NCBI GenBank assembly: GCA_019358895.1
Contig: JAHHIG010000028.1
Span: forward strand, 1 to 57,568
Origin: Tildeniella nuda ZEHNDER 1965/U140
GTDB lineage: Bacteria > Cyanobacteriota > Cyanobacteriia > Leptolyngbyales > Leptolyngbyaceae
Direction: 5' to 3'
DNA length: 57,568 nucleotides
In this document: piece after piece, positions 1 to 9,523 of the stretch
How the letters are laid out: each line of letters begins with the position of its first letter
Numbering within the stretch: the first letter of the stretch is position 1
Notes under the pieces: generated by a model
What the model was told of the DNA's origin: nothing
Databases searched by the model: none
The model's input: the letters and a program-made list of their open reading frames with translations, nothing else
Translations under genes and position numbers: made by a program

Positions 1-82
1 CTACCCAGTTACCAGATTTGTTGGCTTTGAGCAAATTGAGCAGATTGTCTGCTGTGCGAACTTGAATGGTGAGCTTTGTCAT
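1..82 (-). CDS. Partial protein of unknown function, cut by the left window edge
   Basis: An open frame starts with ATG at 82 and runs leftwards off the window. It gives MTKLTIQVRTADNLLNLL and then KANKSGNWV, a natural-looking, leucine-rich amphipathic N-terminus with no stop codon. Only 27 residues are visible, so no family can be named. No strong Shine-Dalgarno sequence is seen upstream. The 21-bp repeat array at 131-319 lies directly upstream, in the position of its promoter or leader. A longer overlapping minus-strand frame through the array is only a translation of the repeats, so this frame is the better candidate. Confidence 0.45.
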   Translation of the reverse strand, partial: MTKLTIQVRTADNLLNLLKANKSGNWV

Positions 83-130
83 AGGATTTGGATGAGAAAC
101 TACAGCAATACTGATTTGCGGCATAACAAA

Positions 131-319
131 CGCTTGAGTGAAAGTAACCAATGCTTGAGTGGAAGTAACCAATGCTTGAGTGGAAGTAACCAACGCTTGA
201 GTGGAAGTAACCAATGCTTGAATGGAAGTAACCAACGCTTGAGTGAAAGTAACCAATGCTTGAGTGGAAGTAACCAACGCTTGAGTGAAAGTAACCAATG
301 CTTGAGTGAAAGTAACAAT
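131..319. repeat. Tandem array A: nine 21-bp units
   Basis: Nine consecutive units of exactly 21 bp follow the pattern (c/t)gcttgagtg(a/g)aagtaaccaa, with one to three substitutions per copy and no spacers. The length is a multiple of three, so open frames through it encode heptapeptide repeats on both strands; I read these as by-products and not as genes. The array sits about 50 bp upstream of the partial gene at the left edge. Confidence 0.95.
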
Positions 320-637
320 AGAACGAGCCGTGCTTACTGAACGACGCTAATGGGTAAAGCAATGATGCGATCGTTCAAGTAGGATGCTGCAACTATCAAA
401 GTTGGTCGACTGTCTTCATCCTCTCATTTGGGGAACGCCTGATGTAGTTCTTGGCGATCGGAGTAAGTAGCGAGTTGCTCAATAACCCGATGATAGGCAG
501 TCAAACCAAACGGATGCCACCAACTCGTAAGATCAATCGATCAGACAAGTTAATGACACCACTTTTTGAGTATGTTCCTTTTGTTCAGATTGCAGGGCTG
601 CTTTAGGGCTGAAGTATTACCCTGTACCTGAAACCTA
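320..637. other. Intergenic stretch without a recognised feature
   Basis: Between array A and the tRNA I see no convincing coding frame, hairpin or further repeat. It contains the 3' flank of tRNA-Val on the minus strand. Confidence 0.5.
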
Positions 638-709
638 TGGGCAGTACAAGATTCGAACTTGTAACATCCTGCTTGTAAGGCAGGCGCTCTACCGTTGAGC
701 TAACCGCCC
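638..709 (-). tRNA. tRNA-Val (anticodon UAC)
   Basis: On the minus strand the sequence folds as a 72-nt cloverleaf. The acceptor arm GGGCGGT pairs with ACTGCCC and is followed by discriminator A. The D arm is of the AGCTCA..GGTAGAGC type. The anticodon stem CCTGC/GCAGG encloses the loop CTTACAA with anticodon TAC, and the T arm is ACAAG-TTCGAAT-CTTGT. CCA is not encoded, as is usual in cyanobacteria. It reads GUA valine codons. Confidence 0.96.
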
Positions 710-766
710 GTCGAAGTGAAACTCGAGCACAGTTAATTATGTTAGCAGATACCTGCGGACTTCTTC

Positions 767-2116
<1,350 letters not shown>

Positions 2117-2173
2117 GAGAATCGACATTGTTCTTGCCGCAGTGGTCACAGAGGCTCAAGCATCGGTAACAAG

Positions 2174-2320
2174 ACGAACGTTCCTGACGACAACACGAAT
2201 GTTCTTAAGGACGACACGAACGTTCCTGACGACAACACGAATGTTCTTAAGGACGACACGAATATTGGTAATGACAAGACGAACGTTCCTGACGACAATA
2301 CGCATGTTGGTAACGACAGT
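2174..2320. repeat. Tandem array C: seven 21-bp units upstream of pcrA
   Basis: Seven 21-bp units alternate between two versions, acgaacgttcctgacgacaa(c/t) and acgaatgttcttaaggacgac, with two diverged copies (units 5 and 7) carrying attggtaatgac or gttggtaacgac. The period is exact, without spacers. Array C shares its period with arrays A and D but not its sequence. It lies between the CNNM gene and pcrA and ends 156 bp before the pcrA start. Confidence 0.93.
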
Positions 2321-2476
2321 TTGCCTCGTTGCCACGATCGCACCGTTGTTCTGACAACAATTTCTGTGCTGTTGGCATCGCTCGCTGATCTACCTTGCCA
2401 AAAACTCTCTCAGCCCTCAAGATGCGATACGCTTGTCTTAATGCCGTTTAGCACGTTTAAGACATCGCCCCACTGC

Positions 2477-4834
2477 ATGACACAAACGACAGAATTTTTG
2501 GCTCATCTAAATCCTTCACAGCGACAGGCGGTAGAGCACTACTGCGGTCCTTTGCTGGTTGTAGCGGGGGCAGGCTCAGGCAAAACGCGTGCGTTGACCT
2601 ATCGCATTGCCAATCTAGTGCTGACCCATCGCGTTGATCCCGAAAACATTCTGGCGGTCACCTTTACAAATAAGGCTGCCAGAGAGATGAAGGAGCGGAT
2701 CGAAAAGCTATTTGCCGATCGCGAGTCACACAGTCAGTTTGGTAAACCGTTGGATTCGTTGCCAGCTTACGAGCAAACGAAGCTGAAGTCAAAAGTTTAT
2801 AAGACTATCACCAAAGAGCTGTGGATTGGCACCTTTCACGCGCTCTGTTCGCGCATTCTGCGGTTTGACATTGAGAAGTTTCAGGACGATAAAGGGCGCA
2901 GTTGGAAGCGCAACTTCTCCATTTTTGATGAGTCAGACGCACAAAGTCTGGTGAAGGATATTGTGACGAACAAGCTGAACCTGGACGACAAAAAGTTTGA
3001 TCCCCGTTCCGTGCGCTTCGCCATCAGCAACGCCAAAAACCAGAGCTGGTCGCCGCAAGATCTAGAACGAGAGCAGCAAAACTATCGCGGACGGGTCATT
3101 GCCAACGTCTACAGCATGTACCAGGATGCTCTGGTGGCAAATAATGCGCTGGATTTTGATGACCTGATTCTGATGCCTGTGAAGCTGTTTCGGCAGAATG
3201 AAGCGGTGCGAACCTACTGGCACAACCGCTTTCGGCACATTCTCGTAGACGAATACCAGGATACCAACCGGACGCAGTACGACTTGATTCGCCTGCTGGT
3301 GACGAACAACGACAGCGCTCAGGCGTTCGACAACTGGGACTATCGATCGGTCTTTGTGGTCGGCGATGCCGATCAGTCAATCTACTCGTTCCGTGCGGCA
3401 GATTTCACCATTCTGATGGGCTTTCAGAAGGACTTTGGCGATCGTTTGCCCGATGACGACACGCGCACGATGGTCAAGCTGGAGGAGAATTATCGATCGA
3501 CTGAAAACATCCTTGCCGTTGCCAATCACCTGATCGACAACAATACCGAGCGCATCGACAAAGTGCTGAAGCCAACGCGGGGCACAGGTGAAGCAATTTT
3601 CTGCTACCGCGCTGACGATGAAATCGCTGAGGCAGAGTTTGTCGTGCAGCAGATTCGCGTGATGGAAAACAAGCACCCCGAACTGCACTGGGGCAAGTTT
3701 GCTATTCTCTACCGCACGAATGCTCAATCTCGTGCCATTGAAGAAGTGCTGGTAAAGCATGATATTCCTTACAAAATTGTGGGCGGTTTACGGTTCTATG
3801 ATCGGAAGGAAATTAAGGATGTATTGGGCTATATGCGGGCGATCGCCAACCCTGCCGACACAGTAAGCCTGCTGCGAGTCATCAATACGCCCCGACGCGG
3901 TATCGGCAAAGCAACGATCGATTCTCTGGTGAAAGCGTCGCAAGAACTAGACGTGCCGCTTTGGGAAATCCTCACAGACGAAACCTCTGTCAAAACGCTG
4001 TCGGGACGATCGTCTAAAGGTGTGTTGAACTTTGTGCAGATGCTGCAAAAGTGGCGATCGCAACTTGATACCTTGCCTGCGAACCAAATCGTTCAGGGCA
4101 TCATGGAAGATTCGGGTTACGTGCAGGACTTGAAAACCCAGGGCACCGATGAGGCTGAAGAACGGGTGCAAAACGTCGGTGAACTGTACAACGCGGTGTT
4201 GCAGTTTGAAGAGCAAAACACGGATGATCCCAGCCTGGTTGGGTTTCTGGCTAGCGCGTCGCTCTCGTCTGACCTGGACAATTTGGAAGAAGAAGTCACA
4301 CGCGTCTCGCTCATGACGCTGCATTCATCGAAGGGATTGGAGTTTCCAGTTGTGTTTCTGGTCGGACTGGAGCAAGGGCTGTTTCCTAACTTTCGATCGC
4401 TCGAAGACCCTGCCGCGCTAGAAGAAGAACGTCGTCTTTGCTACGTGGGCATCACTCGCGCCCAGGAGCGCCTGTTTGTCTCTTACGCGAGGGAACGCCG
4501 ACTCTACGGCAATCGAGAACCTGCCAGTCCGTCGCTGTTTTTAGCCGAGTTGCCCAGAGAACTGCTGCAAAGCAACGTGGCGACCGCTATTCCAACTCGC
4601 TGGACGAAATCGGGAAGCCAGGGCAACGGCAGTAGCACGGAGACTGCTTCTTTGCCCGATACTCATGAAGATGACTGGACAGTGGGCGATCGCGTCATTC
4701 ACAAAGCTTTCGGCAATGGTCAGGTCACCCATATTTTTGGCGCTGGGAATAAAATCTGCCTTGCCGTGAAGTTTTCGGGCATGGGTCAGAAGATTGTCGA
4801 TCCGAAACTAACGCCCCTGCAACGGGTCGAGTGA
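2477..4834 (+). CDS. pcrA: ATP-dependent DNA helicase PcrA/UvrD (superfamily 1A)
   Basis: This 3'-5' DNA helicase acts in nucleotide-excision repair, replication restart and removal of RecA. The protein is 785 residues from the ATG at 2477. An open frame extends 52 codons further upstream, but that stretch runs into repeat array C and is not helicase-like, whereas MTQTTEFLAHLNPSQRQAV has the expected N-terminus. Motifs in order: Q motif LNPSQRQAV, Walker A VAGAGSGKT, motif Ia AVTFTNKAAREM, motif II ILVDEYQDTN, motif III VVGDADQSIYSFR, motif IV LEENYRS, motif V VSLMTLHSSKGLEF and motif VI RRLCYVGITRA. A C-terminal Tudor-like segment (GDRVIHKAFGNGQVTHI) contacts RNA polymerase in relatives. The next gene starts at the base after its stop, suggesting co-transcription with cheB. 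Confidence 0.96.
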   Translation: MTQTTEFLAHLNPSQRQAVEHYCGPLLVVAGAGSGKTRALTYRIANLVLTHRVDPENILAVTFTNKAAREMKERIEKLFADRESHSQFGKPLDSLPAYEQTKLKSKVYKTITKELWIGTFHALCSRILRFDIEKFQDDKGRSWKRNFSIFDESDAQSLVKDIVTNKLNLDDKKFDPRSVRFAISNAKNQSWSPQDLEREQQNYRGRVIANVYSMYQDALVANNALDFDDLILMPVKLFRQNEAVRTYWHNRFRHILVDEYQDTNRTQYDLIRLLVTNNDSAQAFDNWDYRSVFVVGDADQSIYSFRAADFTILMGFQKDFGDRLPDDDTRTMVKLEENYRSTENILAVANHLIDNNTERIDKVLKPTRGTGEAIFCYRADDEIAEAEFVVQQIRVMENKHPELHWGKFAILYRTNAQSRAIEEVLVKHDIPYKIVGGLRFYDRKEIKDVLGYMRAIANPADTVSLLRVINTPRRGIGKATIDSLVKASQELDVPLWEILTDETSVKTLSGRSSKGVLNFVQMLQKWRSQLDTLPANQIVQGIMEDSGYVQDLKTQGTDEAEERVQNVGELYNAVLQFEEQNTDDPSLVGFLASASLSSDLDNLEEEVTRVSLMTLHSSKGLEFPVVFLVGLEQGLFPNFRSLEDPAALEEERRLCYVGITRAQERLFVSYARERRLYGNREPASPSLFLAELPRELLQSNVATAIPTRWTKSGSQGNGSSTETASLPDTHEDDWTVGDRVIHKAFGNGQVTHIFGAGNKICLAVKFSGMGQKIVDPKLTPLQRVE

Positions 4835-5509
4835 GTGTCTGCTGTGAATGCCCCCACTGCCGATGAAGCCGCTGACCATGCCGCTGATGGCTCTGTCGAT
4901 CGTGCCATTATGCGTCCCCGACCGTTCGCTAACGCTGCCTTTGACCTTGTAGCGCTGGGTGCTTCAGCCGGAGGGCTAAAGGCTTTGACCCAGGTGCTGT
5001 CTGGTTTACCTGCTGCTTTTCCGGCAGCAACAGTGGTGGTGCAGCATCTCGATCCCATGCACCGATCGCTGATGGTAGAGATTCTCAGTCGGCGTGTGGT
5101 CTTGCCGATACAGCAGGCACAGCAGGACGATCGCCTCTGCCCTGGAGTAGTGTACATTGCGCCACCCAACTACCATACGCTGGTAACTCAAGATGGCACG
5201 CTGGCTCTCACCCAATCGGCACGGGTGCATTTTGTGCGACCCTCTGTCGATCGCCTGTTTGATTCGGTGGCAACCAGCTACGGTCAGCGAGCGATCGCGG
5301 TTGTGCTGACGGGCACTGGCAAAGACGGTGCGCTGGGCATTCAGACAATCAAACAGCAGGGTGGCACTGTGATTGCTCAAAACGAAGCAACCGCAGAGTT
5401 CTTTGGAATGCCGGGTGCTGCCATTCAAACGGGCATGGTAGATCTGGTGCTACCGCTGGCTGAAATTGCCGCCAAACTCGGCGTGCTAGTGATGCAGCGT
5501 CATGAGTAG
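4835..5509 (+). CDS. Stand-alone CheB-type protein-glutamate methylesterase
   Basis: This is a catalytic CheB domain without a receiver domain, 224 residues, starting with GTG directly after the pcrA stop. The serine-hydrolase triad is visible: Ser in LGASAGGLKAL (about residue 48), His in VVVQHLDPMHRSL and Asp in VLTGTGKDGALGIQ. The family hydrolyses glutamyl methyl esters on chemoreceptors; in cyanobacteria related proteins accompany phototaxis or two-component systems. The first 30 residues are alanine- and aspartate-rich and probably disordered. No chemotaxis genes lie nearby, so its target cannot be read from context. Lack of the receiver domain means it cannot be phospho-activated like enterobacterial CheB. 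Confidence 0.88.
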   Translation: MSAVNAPTADEAADHAADGSVDRAIMRPRPFANAAFDLVALGASAGGLKALTQVLSGLPAAFPAATVVVQHLDPMHRSLMVEILSRRVVLPIQQAQQDDRLCPGVVYIAPPNYHTLVTQDGTLALTQSARVHFVRPSVDRLFDSVATSYGQRAIAVVLTGTGKDGALGIQTIKQQGGTVIAQNEATAEFFGMPGAAIQTGMVDLVLPLAEIAAKLGVLVMQRHE

Positions 5510-5649
5510 CATGATCGCAGACAGCAAAATAGTCAATCGTCCATACCTACCAGGCGAAAAAGCCCTCCTTAAATTTGACGTGCAAGATCTGGAGTGCAAA
5601 AGACTACCTGCTCTGCCTCCTGCGGTCTTCTAATCGTGTCGAACTGACG

Positions 5650-6111
5650 CTAAATTGGTTTTGCTGTTAGCACTAATTGCAGTTTGGCGTGAATCAAGTC
5701 AATGTTTGCCAACCCGAGTTCGACATTGCCCTGAAGGACAACACCTTTATTTAAGAGGCGATCGAGGAGTTCCAAAATGGTTGGATTGGCAGTTGTTTCA
5801 CCAGGGTAATAGCCGCCTGCTTTGGGTAACAAAGTGCCAATTTCGCCCAGATCAACATTTAAATCAGCCGGGTCGATTTCAAAAATGCCACAAACCTCCA
5901 CAACCTGCTCTTCGAGTTTGCGGAGGCTCTCGGCAGCGCGATCGAGGTCATCATCACTCAGTTCGCCTGTTTCCATGCGTCGGATGATTTGTGCCTCCAT
6001 CAGTTGACGCACCAGTTCTACGACGGTGAGCAGGAGCGGCGCTAAGCCAGCATCCTTACTGGCTTTGGGCGAAGCTGCAATCGCTTGAATGGGACGATCA
6101 GAAGCGGTCAC
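5650..6111 (-). CDS. gvpK: Gas vesicle protein GvpK
   Basis: GvpK is a minor gas-vesicle protein needed for assembly of the shell in the cytoplasm. The 153-residue product has the family core LAPLLLTVVELVRQLMEAQ, then IRRMETGELSDDDLDRAAESL and a C-terminal part (LLDRLLNKGVVLQGNVELGL) resembling the GvpA/J fold. The start is GTG at 6111 with GGA six bases upstream. It is the last gene of the gvpACNJK operon; a 128-bp gap without its own gene separates it from gvpJ. Downstream, convergent cheB ends 140 bp away. Confidence 0.95.
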   Translation of the reverse strand: MTASDRPIQAIAASPKASKDAGLAPLLLTVVELVRQLMEAQIIRRMETGELSDDDLDRAAESLRKLEEQVVEVCGIFEIDPADLNVDLGEIGTLLPKAGGYYPGETTANPTILELLDRLLNKGVVLQGNVELGLANIDLIHAKLQLVLTAKPI

Positions 6112-6239
6112 TCAGTTTCCAGGTATAGTTCCTGCCTCTATCTTGCTTGATTTTTCGCTCAACGATCAAGAAGCCGCAGTTCTGAACCAGTTGATCGCTT
6201 TGATCAACCACTTTCCGTTAAGAACTCCGACTTCTCAGA

Positions 6240-6632
6240 TCAGGCTTGGGCAGGCGCTGTTTGGTTGGCAGGTGCGAGGCGGAGCGATCGCAGCTCAGTC
6301 TCTAAACTTTCCACCCGTTGCATCAACTGCTGATTGGCTTCAATCAAACCTTGCGACTGAGTACTGAAGTGGGGATTATTTTCCCACCAGTTGATGCCCA
6401 TTTCTTTCGCTTTATCGACCGACGCGATGAGTAGGCGAATGCGAATATTCAGCAGTTCGGTTGTGGCAACAGAGACGGAAATATCGCCAGCAATGACAAT
6501 GCCTTTGTCTAGCACGCGTTCCAAAACGTCTGCCAGCGATGAACCTGAGGTGGAGGTCGAAATCGATCGCGCCGAATCTTTGGTGGACAACGGCGCATTG
6601 GAATAGCTTTTGGTGGGTATAGCAGCAGTCAT
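6240..6632 (-). CDS. gvpJ: Gas vesicle protein GvpJ
   Basis: GvpJ is a GvpA paralogue thought to shape the conical tips or nucleate the ribs. Residues about 30-75 (SSLADVLERVLDKGIVIAGD, then VSVATTELLNIRIRLLIAS) match the GvpA core. A Ser/Thr-rich 30-residue N-terminal extension and a C-terminal coiled stretch (GLIEANQQLMQRVESLETEL) distinguish it from GvpA. It starts with ATG three bases after the gvpN stop, with GAGG inside the end of gvpN, so the two are translationally linked. Confidence 0.95.
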   Translation of the reverse strand: MTAAIPTKSYSNAPLSTKDSARSISTSTSGSSLADVLERVLDKGIVIAGDISVSVATTELLNIRIRLLIASVDKAKEMGINWWENNPHFSTQSQGLIEANQQLMQRVESLETELRSLRLAPANQTAPAQA

Positions 6633-6635
6633 AGC

Positions 6636-7952
6636 TTAAGCCTCTGTGGGGAGATAGAGTCGATCGCGCAGCATGACGCTGCCCTTTTCTGCGAGCAAGC
6701 GTAGAACATCCACTGCACAGAAGCGATCGAGTTCTAAGGCGTGCTCAATCTGAGACAGCCGCGCACCGTTGACCTGCCTGAGATAGGCAATGATTTCTTG
6801 CTCGTAGGGAATGTCTGCTTCTGTTGTGAGCGCCACTAGGTCAGACAGTGCTACTGGATCAGACGGTGCTGCTGCGGTTGAAGCGTCGATCGCCTCCTCG
6901 GTTTCGATCGCGCTTGGTGCATCAGGCATCAATGCCTCGGCTGCCAGTGCTTCCAGGTCTTCCGCGATCGCTTCGGCTTGCGCGATCGCTATGTTAGATG
7001 GTGCCACCGCCAAAGCGTAAGGTGAGGCAGACTCTTCTGCTTCATCAAGTTCTGTTTCGAGTAAACCAATGCCGATCGCTTCATTGAGCAACTCCCACAG
7101 AATTCTAGTTGTTTCAGCTAAAGGAAGACTCGATCGGGAGAGCAAAATATCGAAGCAAAGATCGCGGAAATCAGCATTTCCGGGCGTTGCCAAAATTTCG
7201 TGGTCGTGGCAGACCTTCCCCAACATGAGGCAAGAACGCAAGCCCGACGACTTCTCATTGTTCGTGCGAATGCGAAATTCTTTGACTAAGCGGACGATGA
7301 GCAAGGCACTGGCGCGATCGATTTCCGTTTTCTGCACCAAAATTTCTTGCTGCGTTAGCTCATCTGGCTCCGGCATACTAATCGTTACCAGCCGATCCAT
7401 CAGTGCATCTTGCGTCGCATGTACGCCGCAGTATTCCTCTGGATTGGAGGTGAAAATAGCGCGAAAATGGGGATTCACCCGCACATATTCGCTACGGCTG
7501 TTACTGGGCGGCAGCACCAGCAGTTTTTCTTCCAGCGCTGACAGTAGAACGTTGTTTACCTCTGGGCGCGATCGGTTGAACTCGTCATAGACCAGCGTGA
7601 AACCTTCCCGGCAAGCAAGCGTGAGGCGAGAATCAGCCCAATTTTGCCGCAGTTCATCTTCAACTTTGACGACGCTGTGGATGTAGTTATCCACCACTCG
7701 CTTGCGCGTATAGCCTGACTGGTTGCCAATCAGATCAGACGTTTTGAACTCATCGTCACCAAAAATCAGCATGAGGGGGCGCGCCAGCATGTCTGCCAAA
7801 TGCAGTGCCAGCGTCGTCTTGCCTGTGCCAGCAGGACCGCGTAGGTGAACAGAATAGCCAGATTGGAGATAGCGTAAAGCACGATTTGCCACGCGTTCAA
7901 CGGCAGGAGTGCTGACAAAACGGCGGGGGCTTGCTCGAAGGACAGTAGTCAC
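6636..7952 (-). CDS. gvpN: Gas vesicle AAA+ ATPase GvpN with an added C-terminal winged-helix-like domain
   Basis: GvpN is a MoxR/CbbQ-like AAA+ ATPase required for growth of gas vesicles. Walker A is [13 protein letters not shown] (about residue 38), Walker B is [20 protein letters not shown] and sensor 1 is [12 protein letters not shown]. At 438 residues it is longer than the roughly 300-350 I would expect for GvpN. After the ATPase core comes an alanine- and acid-rich linker (about 300-380), then a compact domain (about 382-438; bases 6639-6806) containing [16 protein letters not shown] and RDRLYL. The same domain ends GvpC, encoded next door. The start is GTG at 7952 with AGAGG upstream. 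A palindromic heptamer-repeat region separates it from gvpC. Confidence 0.95.
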   Translation of the reverse strand: MTTVLRASPRRFVSTPAVERVANRALRYLQSGYSVHLRGPAGTGKTTLALHLADMLARPLMLIFGDDEFKTSDLIGNQSGYTRKRVVDNYIHSVVKVEDELRQNWADSRLTLACREGFTLVYDEFNRSRPEVNNVLLSALEEKLLVLPPSNSRSEYVRVNPHFRAIFTSNPEEYCGVHATQDALMDRLVTISMPEPDELTQQEILVQKTEIDRASALLIVRLVKEFRIRTNNEKSSGLRSCLMLGKVCHDHEILATPGNADFRDLCFDILLSRSSLPLAETTRILWELLNEAIGIGLLETELDEAEESASPYALAVAPSNIAIAQAEAIAEDLEALAAEALMPDAPSAIETEEAIDASTAAAPSDPVALSDLVALTTEADIPYEQEIIAYLRQVNGARLSQIEHALELDRFCAVDVLRLLAEKGSVMLRDRLYLPTEA

Positions 7953-7977
7953 GGTTGAACCTCTGGGTGGGGAATAA

Positions 7978-8096
7978 GGAGTCGGGAGTCGGGAGTGGAG
8001 AGTGAGAGTTATAGAAATGAGAGGCAGTTACTGATGGATTGTTCTCTGCTTTCTATCTCTTGCCCCTATTCCCTACTCCCTACTCCCCACTCCCTC
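7978..8096. repeat. Inverted heptamer (STRR-type) repeats between gvpC and gvpN
   Basis: The left arm (7978-8006) contains head-to-tail copies of gggagtc/gggagtg. The right arm (8063-8096) contains the complementary family ccctact/ccccact. The arms can pair imperfectly into a long hairpin in the gvpC-gvpN transcript, ending shortly before the gvpN ribosome-binding site. GGGAGTC heptamers recur at 30341 and 36031. They resemble the short tandemly repeated repetitive (STRR) heptamers described in cyanobacteria. Confidence 0.85.
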
Positions 8097-8097
8097 T

Positions 8098-9141
8098 TTA
8101 CAAATGGGCGAGATGTGCTTGAGAGAGATAAATGCGATCGCGCTGAGTAATTAACCCTTTTTTGATCAGCGATCGCAGTGCGTCTACCGCTTGAAATCGG
8201 TCTAGACCTAATGCCGCTTCAATCTCTGTCAGCCGTGCGCCCTGTGCCTGCTGAATGTGGGTATAGACATCCTTTTCATAGGCGATCGCGTCTTTTGGCG
8301 ACGCTTTTACCACCTTTGCAGGCGGCATCACAGCGACCGAGTTGCCGCGCTGAAAGGCTCCTACTGTTGTCACGGCGACTGCGCCATTGGGCGACACAGA
8401 GACACGACCAATCGGCTTGGTGCCATTCTGGGCTGGCTGTGGCTTGGTGGGCGGTGCTTCGACGCTAATGGTGTCAGCGCCACCCCAAACAGTGTGGTTT
8501 AGATCTTGAGAAAACCGTCGCAGTTCGGTGCGAAAGACCGCTAAGCGTTGGAAGAGCGCTTGCGTCTCTGCTTCGCGTCTGGCTCGATTCTGAATCAGTG
8601 CCTGACTCAACTGCATTGCTCGTTGCTGGCGTACGGCTTCGAGTTCAATCAAGTAGCTCTGAACATCGGAGCGTAGGTCTTCAACAAAGGCAACAAGCTC
8701 TTGCTCTAAGCGCTGTGCGGCGGCTGTTCGTTCTGCTCGTGCTGTTGTGAGAAACACTGAGGTTTGCTCTTGAGCAACGGCTCGTTCTGCCTGCGCCACT
8801 GTTAGGAAGGCTGAAGTTTGTTGTCGGAGCAGTTGCACAAACATCTCAAGCTCTTGAGCGAGTTGTGTTGCTTGAATATGGCGACGATCGCCTGCTGCTG
8901 TCAGAAGTGCTTGTGTTTCTACATGCAAGCGTTGGCAAAATTGCTGTAGCTCGGTGCGATGGACGGCACTTTCTTTCGTAAGTACCTCACGAAAGAGGCT
9001 GAGTTCGTGACGCAGTTGAGCTGCCTTGACCTGACGCTCCTGTCTGGTTGCTGTCAACGATTCGTAGACTGTCTGCTGCCGCTGTGTTACTTCTTGCTGG
9101 CGCTGCTGTCTCTGCTGCTGCCAAGCATTCTTTAATGACAT
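8098..9141 (-). CDS. gvpC: Gas vesicle outer protein GvpC with C-terminal winged-helix-like domain
   Basis: GvpC binds the outside of the GvpA ribs and strengthens the vesicle. The ATG at 9141 (MSLKNAWQQQRQQRQQ) is preceded by GGAAGGAG nine bases upstream, so I prefer it to the ATG 15 codons earlier. Residues about 25-215 are helical 33-residue repeats beginning at motifs such as VYESLTATR, ALLTAAGDR, VFLTTARAER and SYLIELEAVR. One repeat is cut to 18 residues (AFLTVAQAERAVAQEQTS). After a Pro/Ala/Val-rich linker (about 230-285), the last 60 residues (8101-8280) form a compact domain with GARLTEIEAALGLDRFQAVD and QRDRIYL. This is homologous to the GvpN C-terminus and is not part of the classical GvpC repeat architecture. 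Confidence 0.95.
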   Translation of the reverse strand: MSLKNAWQQQRQQRQQEVTQRQQTVYESLTATRQERQVKAAQLRHELSLFREVLTKESAVHRTELQQFCQRLHVETQALLTAAGDRRHIQATQLAQELEMFVQLLRQQTSAFLTVAQAERAVAQEQTSVFLTTARAERTAAAQRLEQELVAFVEDLRSDVQSYLIELEAVRQQRAMQLSQALIQNRARREAETQALFQRLAVFRTELRRFSQDLNHTVWGGADTISVEAPPTKPQPAQNGTKPIGRVSVSPNGAVAVTTVGAFQRGNSVAVMPPAKVVKASPKDAIAYEKDVYTHIQQAQGARLTEIEAALGLDRFQAVDALRSLIKKGLITQRDRIYLSQAHLAHL

Positions 9142-9190
9142 TGTTAAAACTCCTTCCCATCGTGTTAGGGAATGATTGACTAACAATTAA

Positions 9191-9217
9191 GCTGGGAAAC
9201 TAGAGGGGTTCCCCAGC
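9191..9217 (-). terminator. Hairpin between gvpA and gvpC, probable partial terminator
   Basis: On the minus strand GCTGGGGAA and TTTCCCAGC form a 9-bp stem (one G:U pair) around a 9-nt loop, followed by TTAATTGTTAG. It sits between gvpA and gvpC. In studied cyanobacteria gvpA transcripts greatly outnumber gvpAC read-through transcripts, so an attenuating hairpin is expected here. The U-run is short, so termination is probably incomplete. Confidence 0.6.
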
Positions 9218-9304
9218 ATCCAATAAACCTCTTACAACAGGCTGGGATCGGGCTTGAACGCTGATCGCTGGGTAGCAATCAACGTTCGCAAAAGGTTGGG
9301 TCAA

Positions 9305-9523
9305 CTAAGCAGCAGGAACAGCGGCTTGAGCGGTTAGACCAACGGCTTCGGCATACTTCAAGTAGGTTTCAACAGACGCGATCACAACACGGGCTTCGAT
9401 CGACAGCAGTTCAATACCAACCAAAGAAACACGAACCCAAGCATCAATCACGATGCCTTTGTCCAAGATGCGATCGACGACTTCAGCCAAGCTAGAGGAG
9501 GAATTTACTTTTTCAACAGCCAT
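9305..9523 (-). CDS. gvpA: Major gas vesicle structural protein GvpA
   Basis: GvpA is the small hydrophobic protein whose ribs form the gas-permeable vesicle wall. The 72-residue product ([20 protein letters not shown], then [20 protein letters not shown], then [20 protein letters not shown]) is near-identical to known cyanobacterial GvpA. It starts with ATG at 9523, with AAAGGT about nine bases upstream. It is the first gene of gvpACNJK and is present once here; many gas-vacuolate strains have several copies. The genes gvpF, gvpG, gvpL, gvpV and gvpW are not in this window. Confidence 0.98.
   Translation of the reverse strand: MAVEKVNSSSSLAEVVDRILDKGIVIDAWVRVSLVGIELLSIEARVVIASVETYLKYAEAVGLTAQAAVPAA

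Noticed and set aside
9..362. 117-codon minus-strand frame encoding YFHSS(I/V)G heptapeptide repeats
   Set aside because: It is only the translation of the 21-bp array A; the opposite strand gives an equally long repeat peptide and no ribosome-binding site supports either.
6089..6367. Plus-strand 92-codon frame across the gvpJ-gvpK gap
   Set aside because: Its second half is antisense to gvpJ and it has no ribosome-binding site or natural composition; the 128-bp gap is best left as a spacer.
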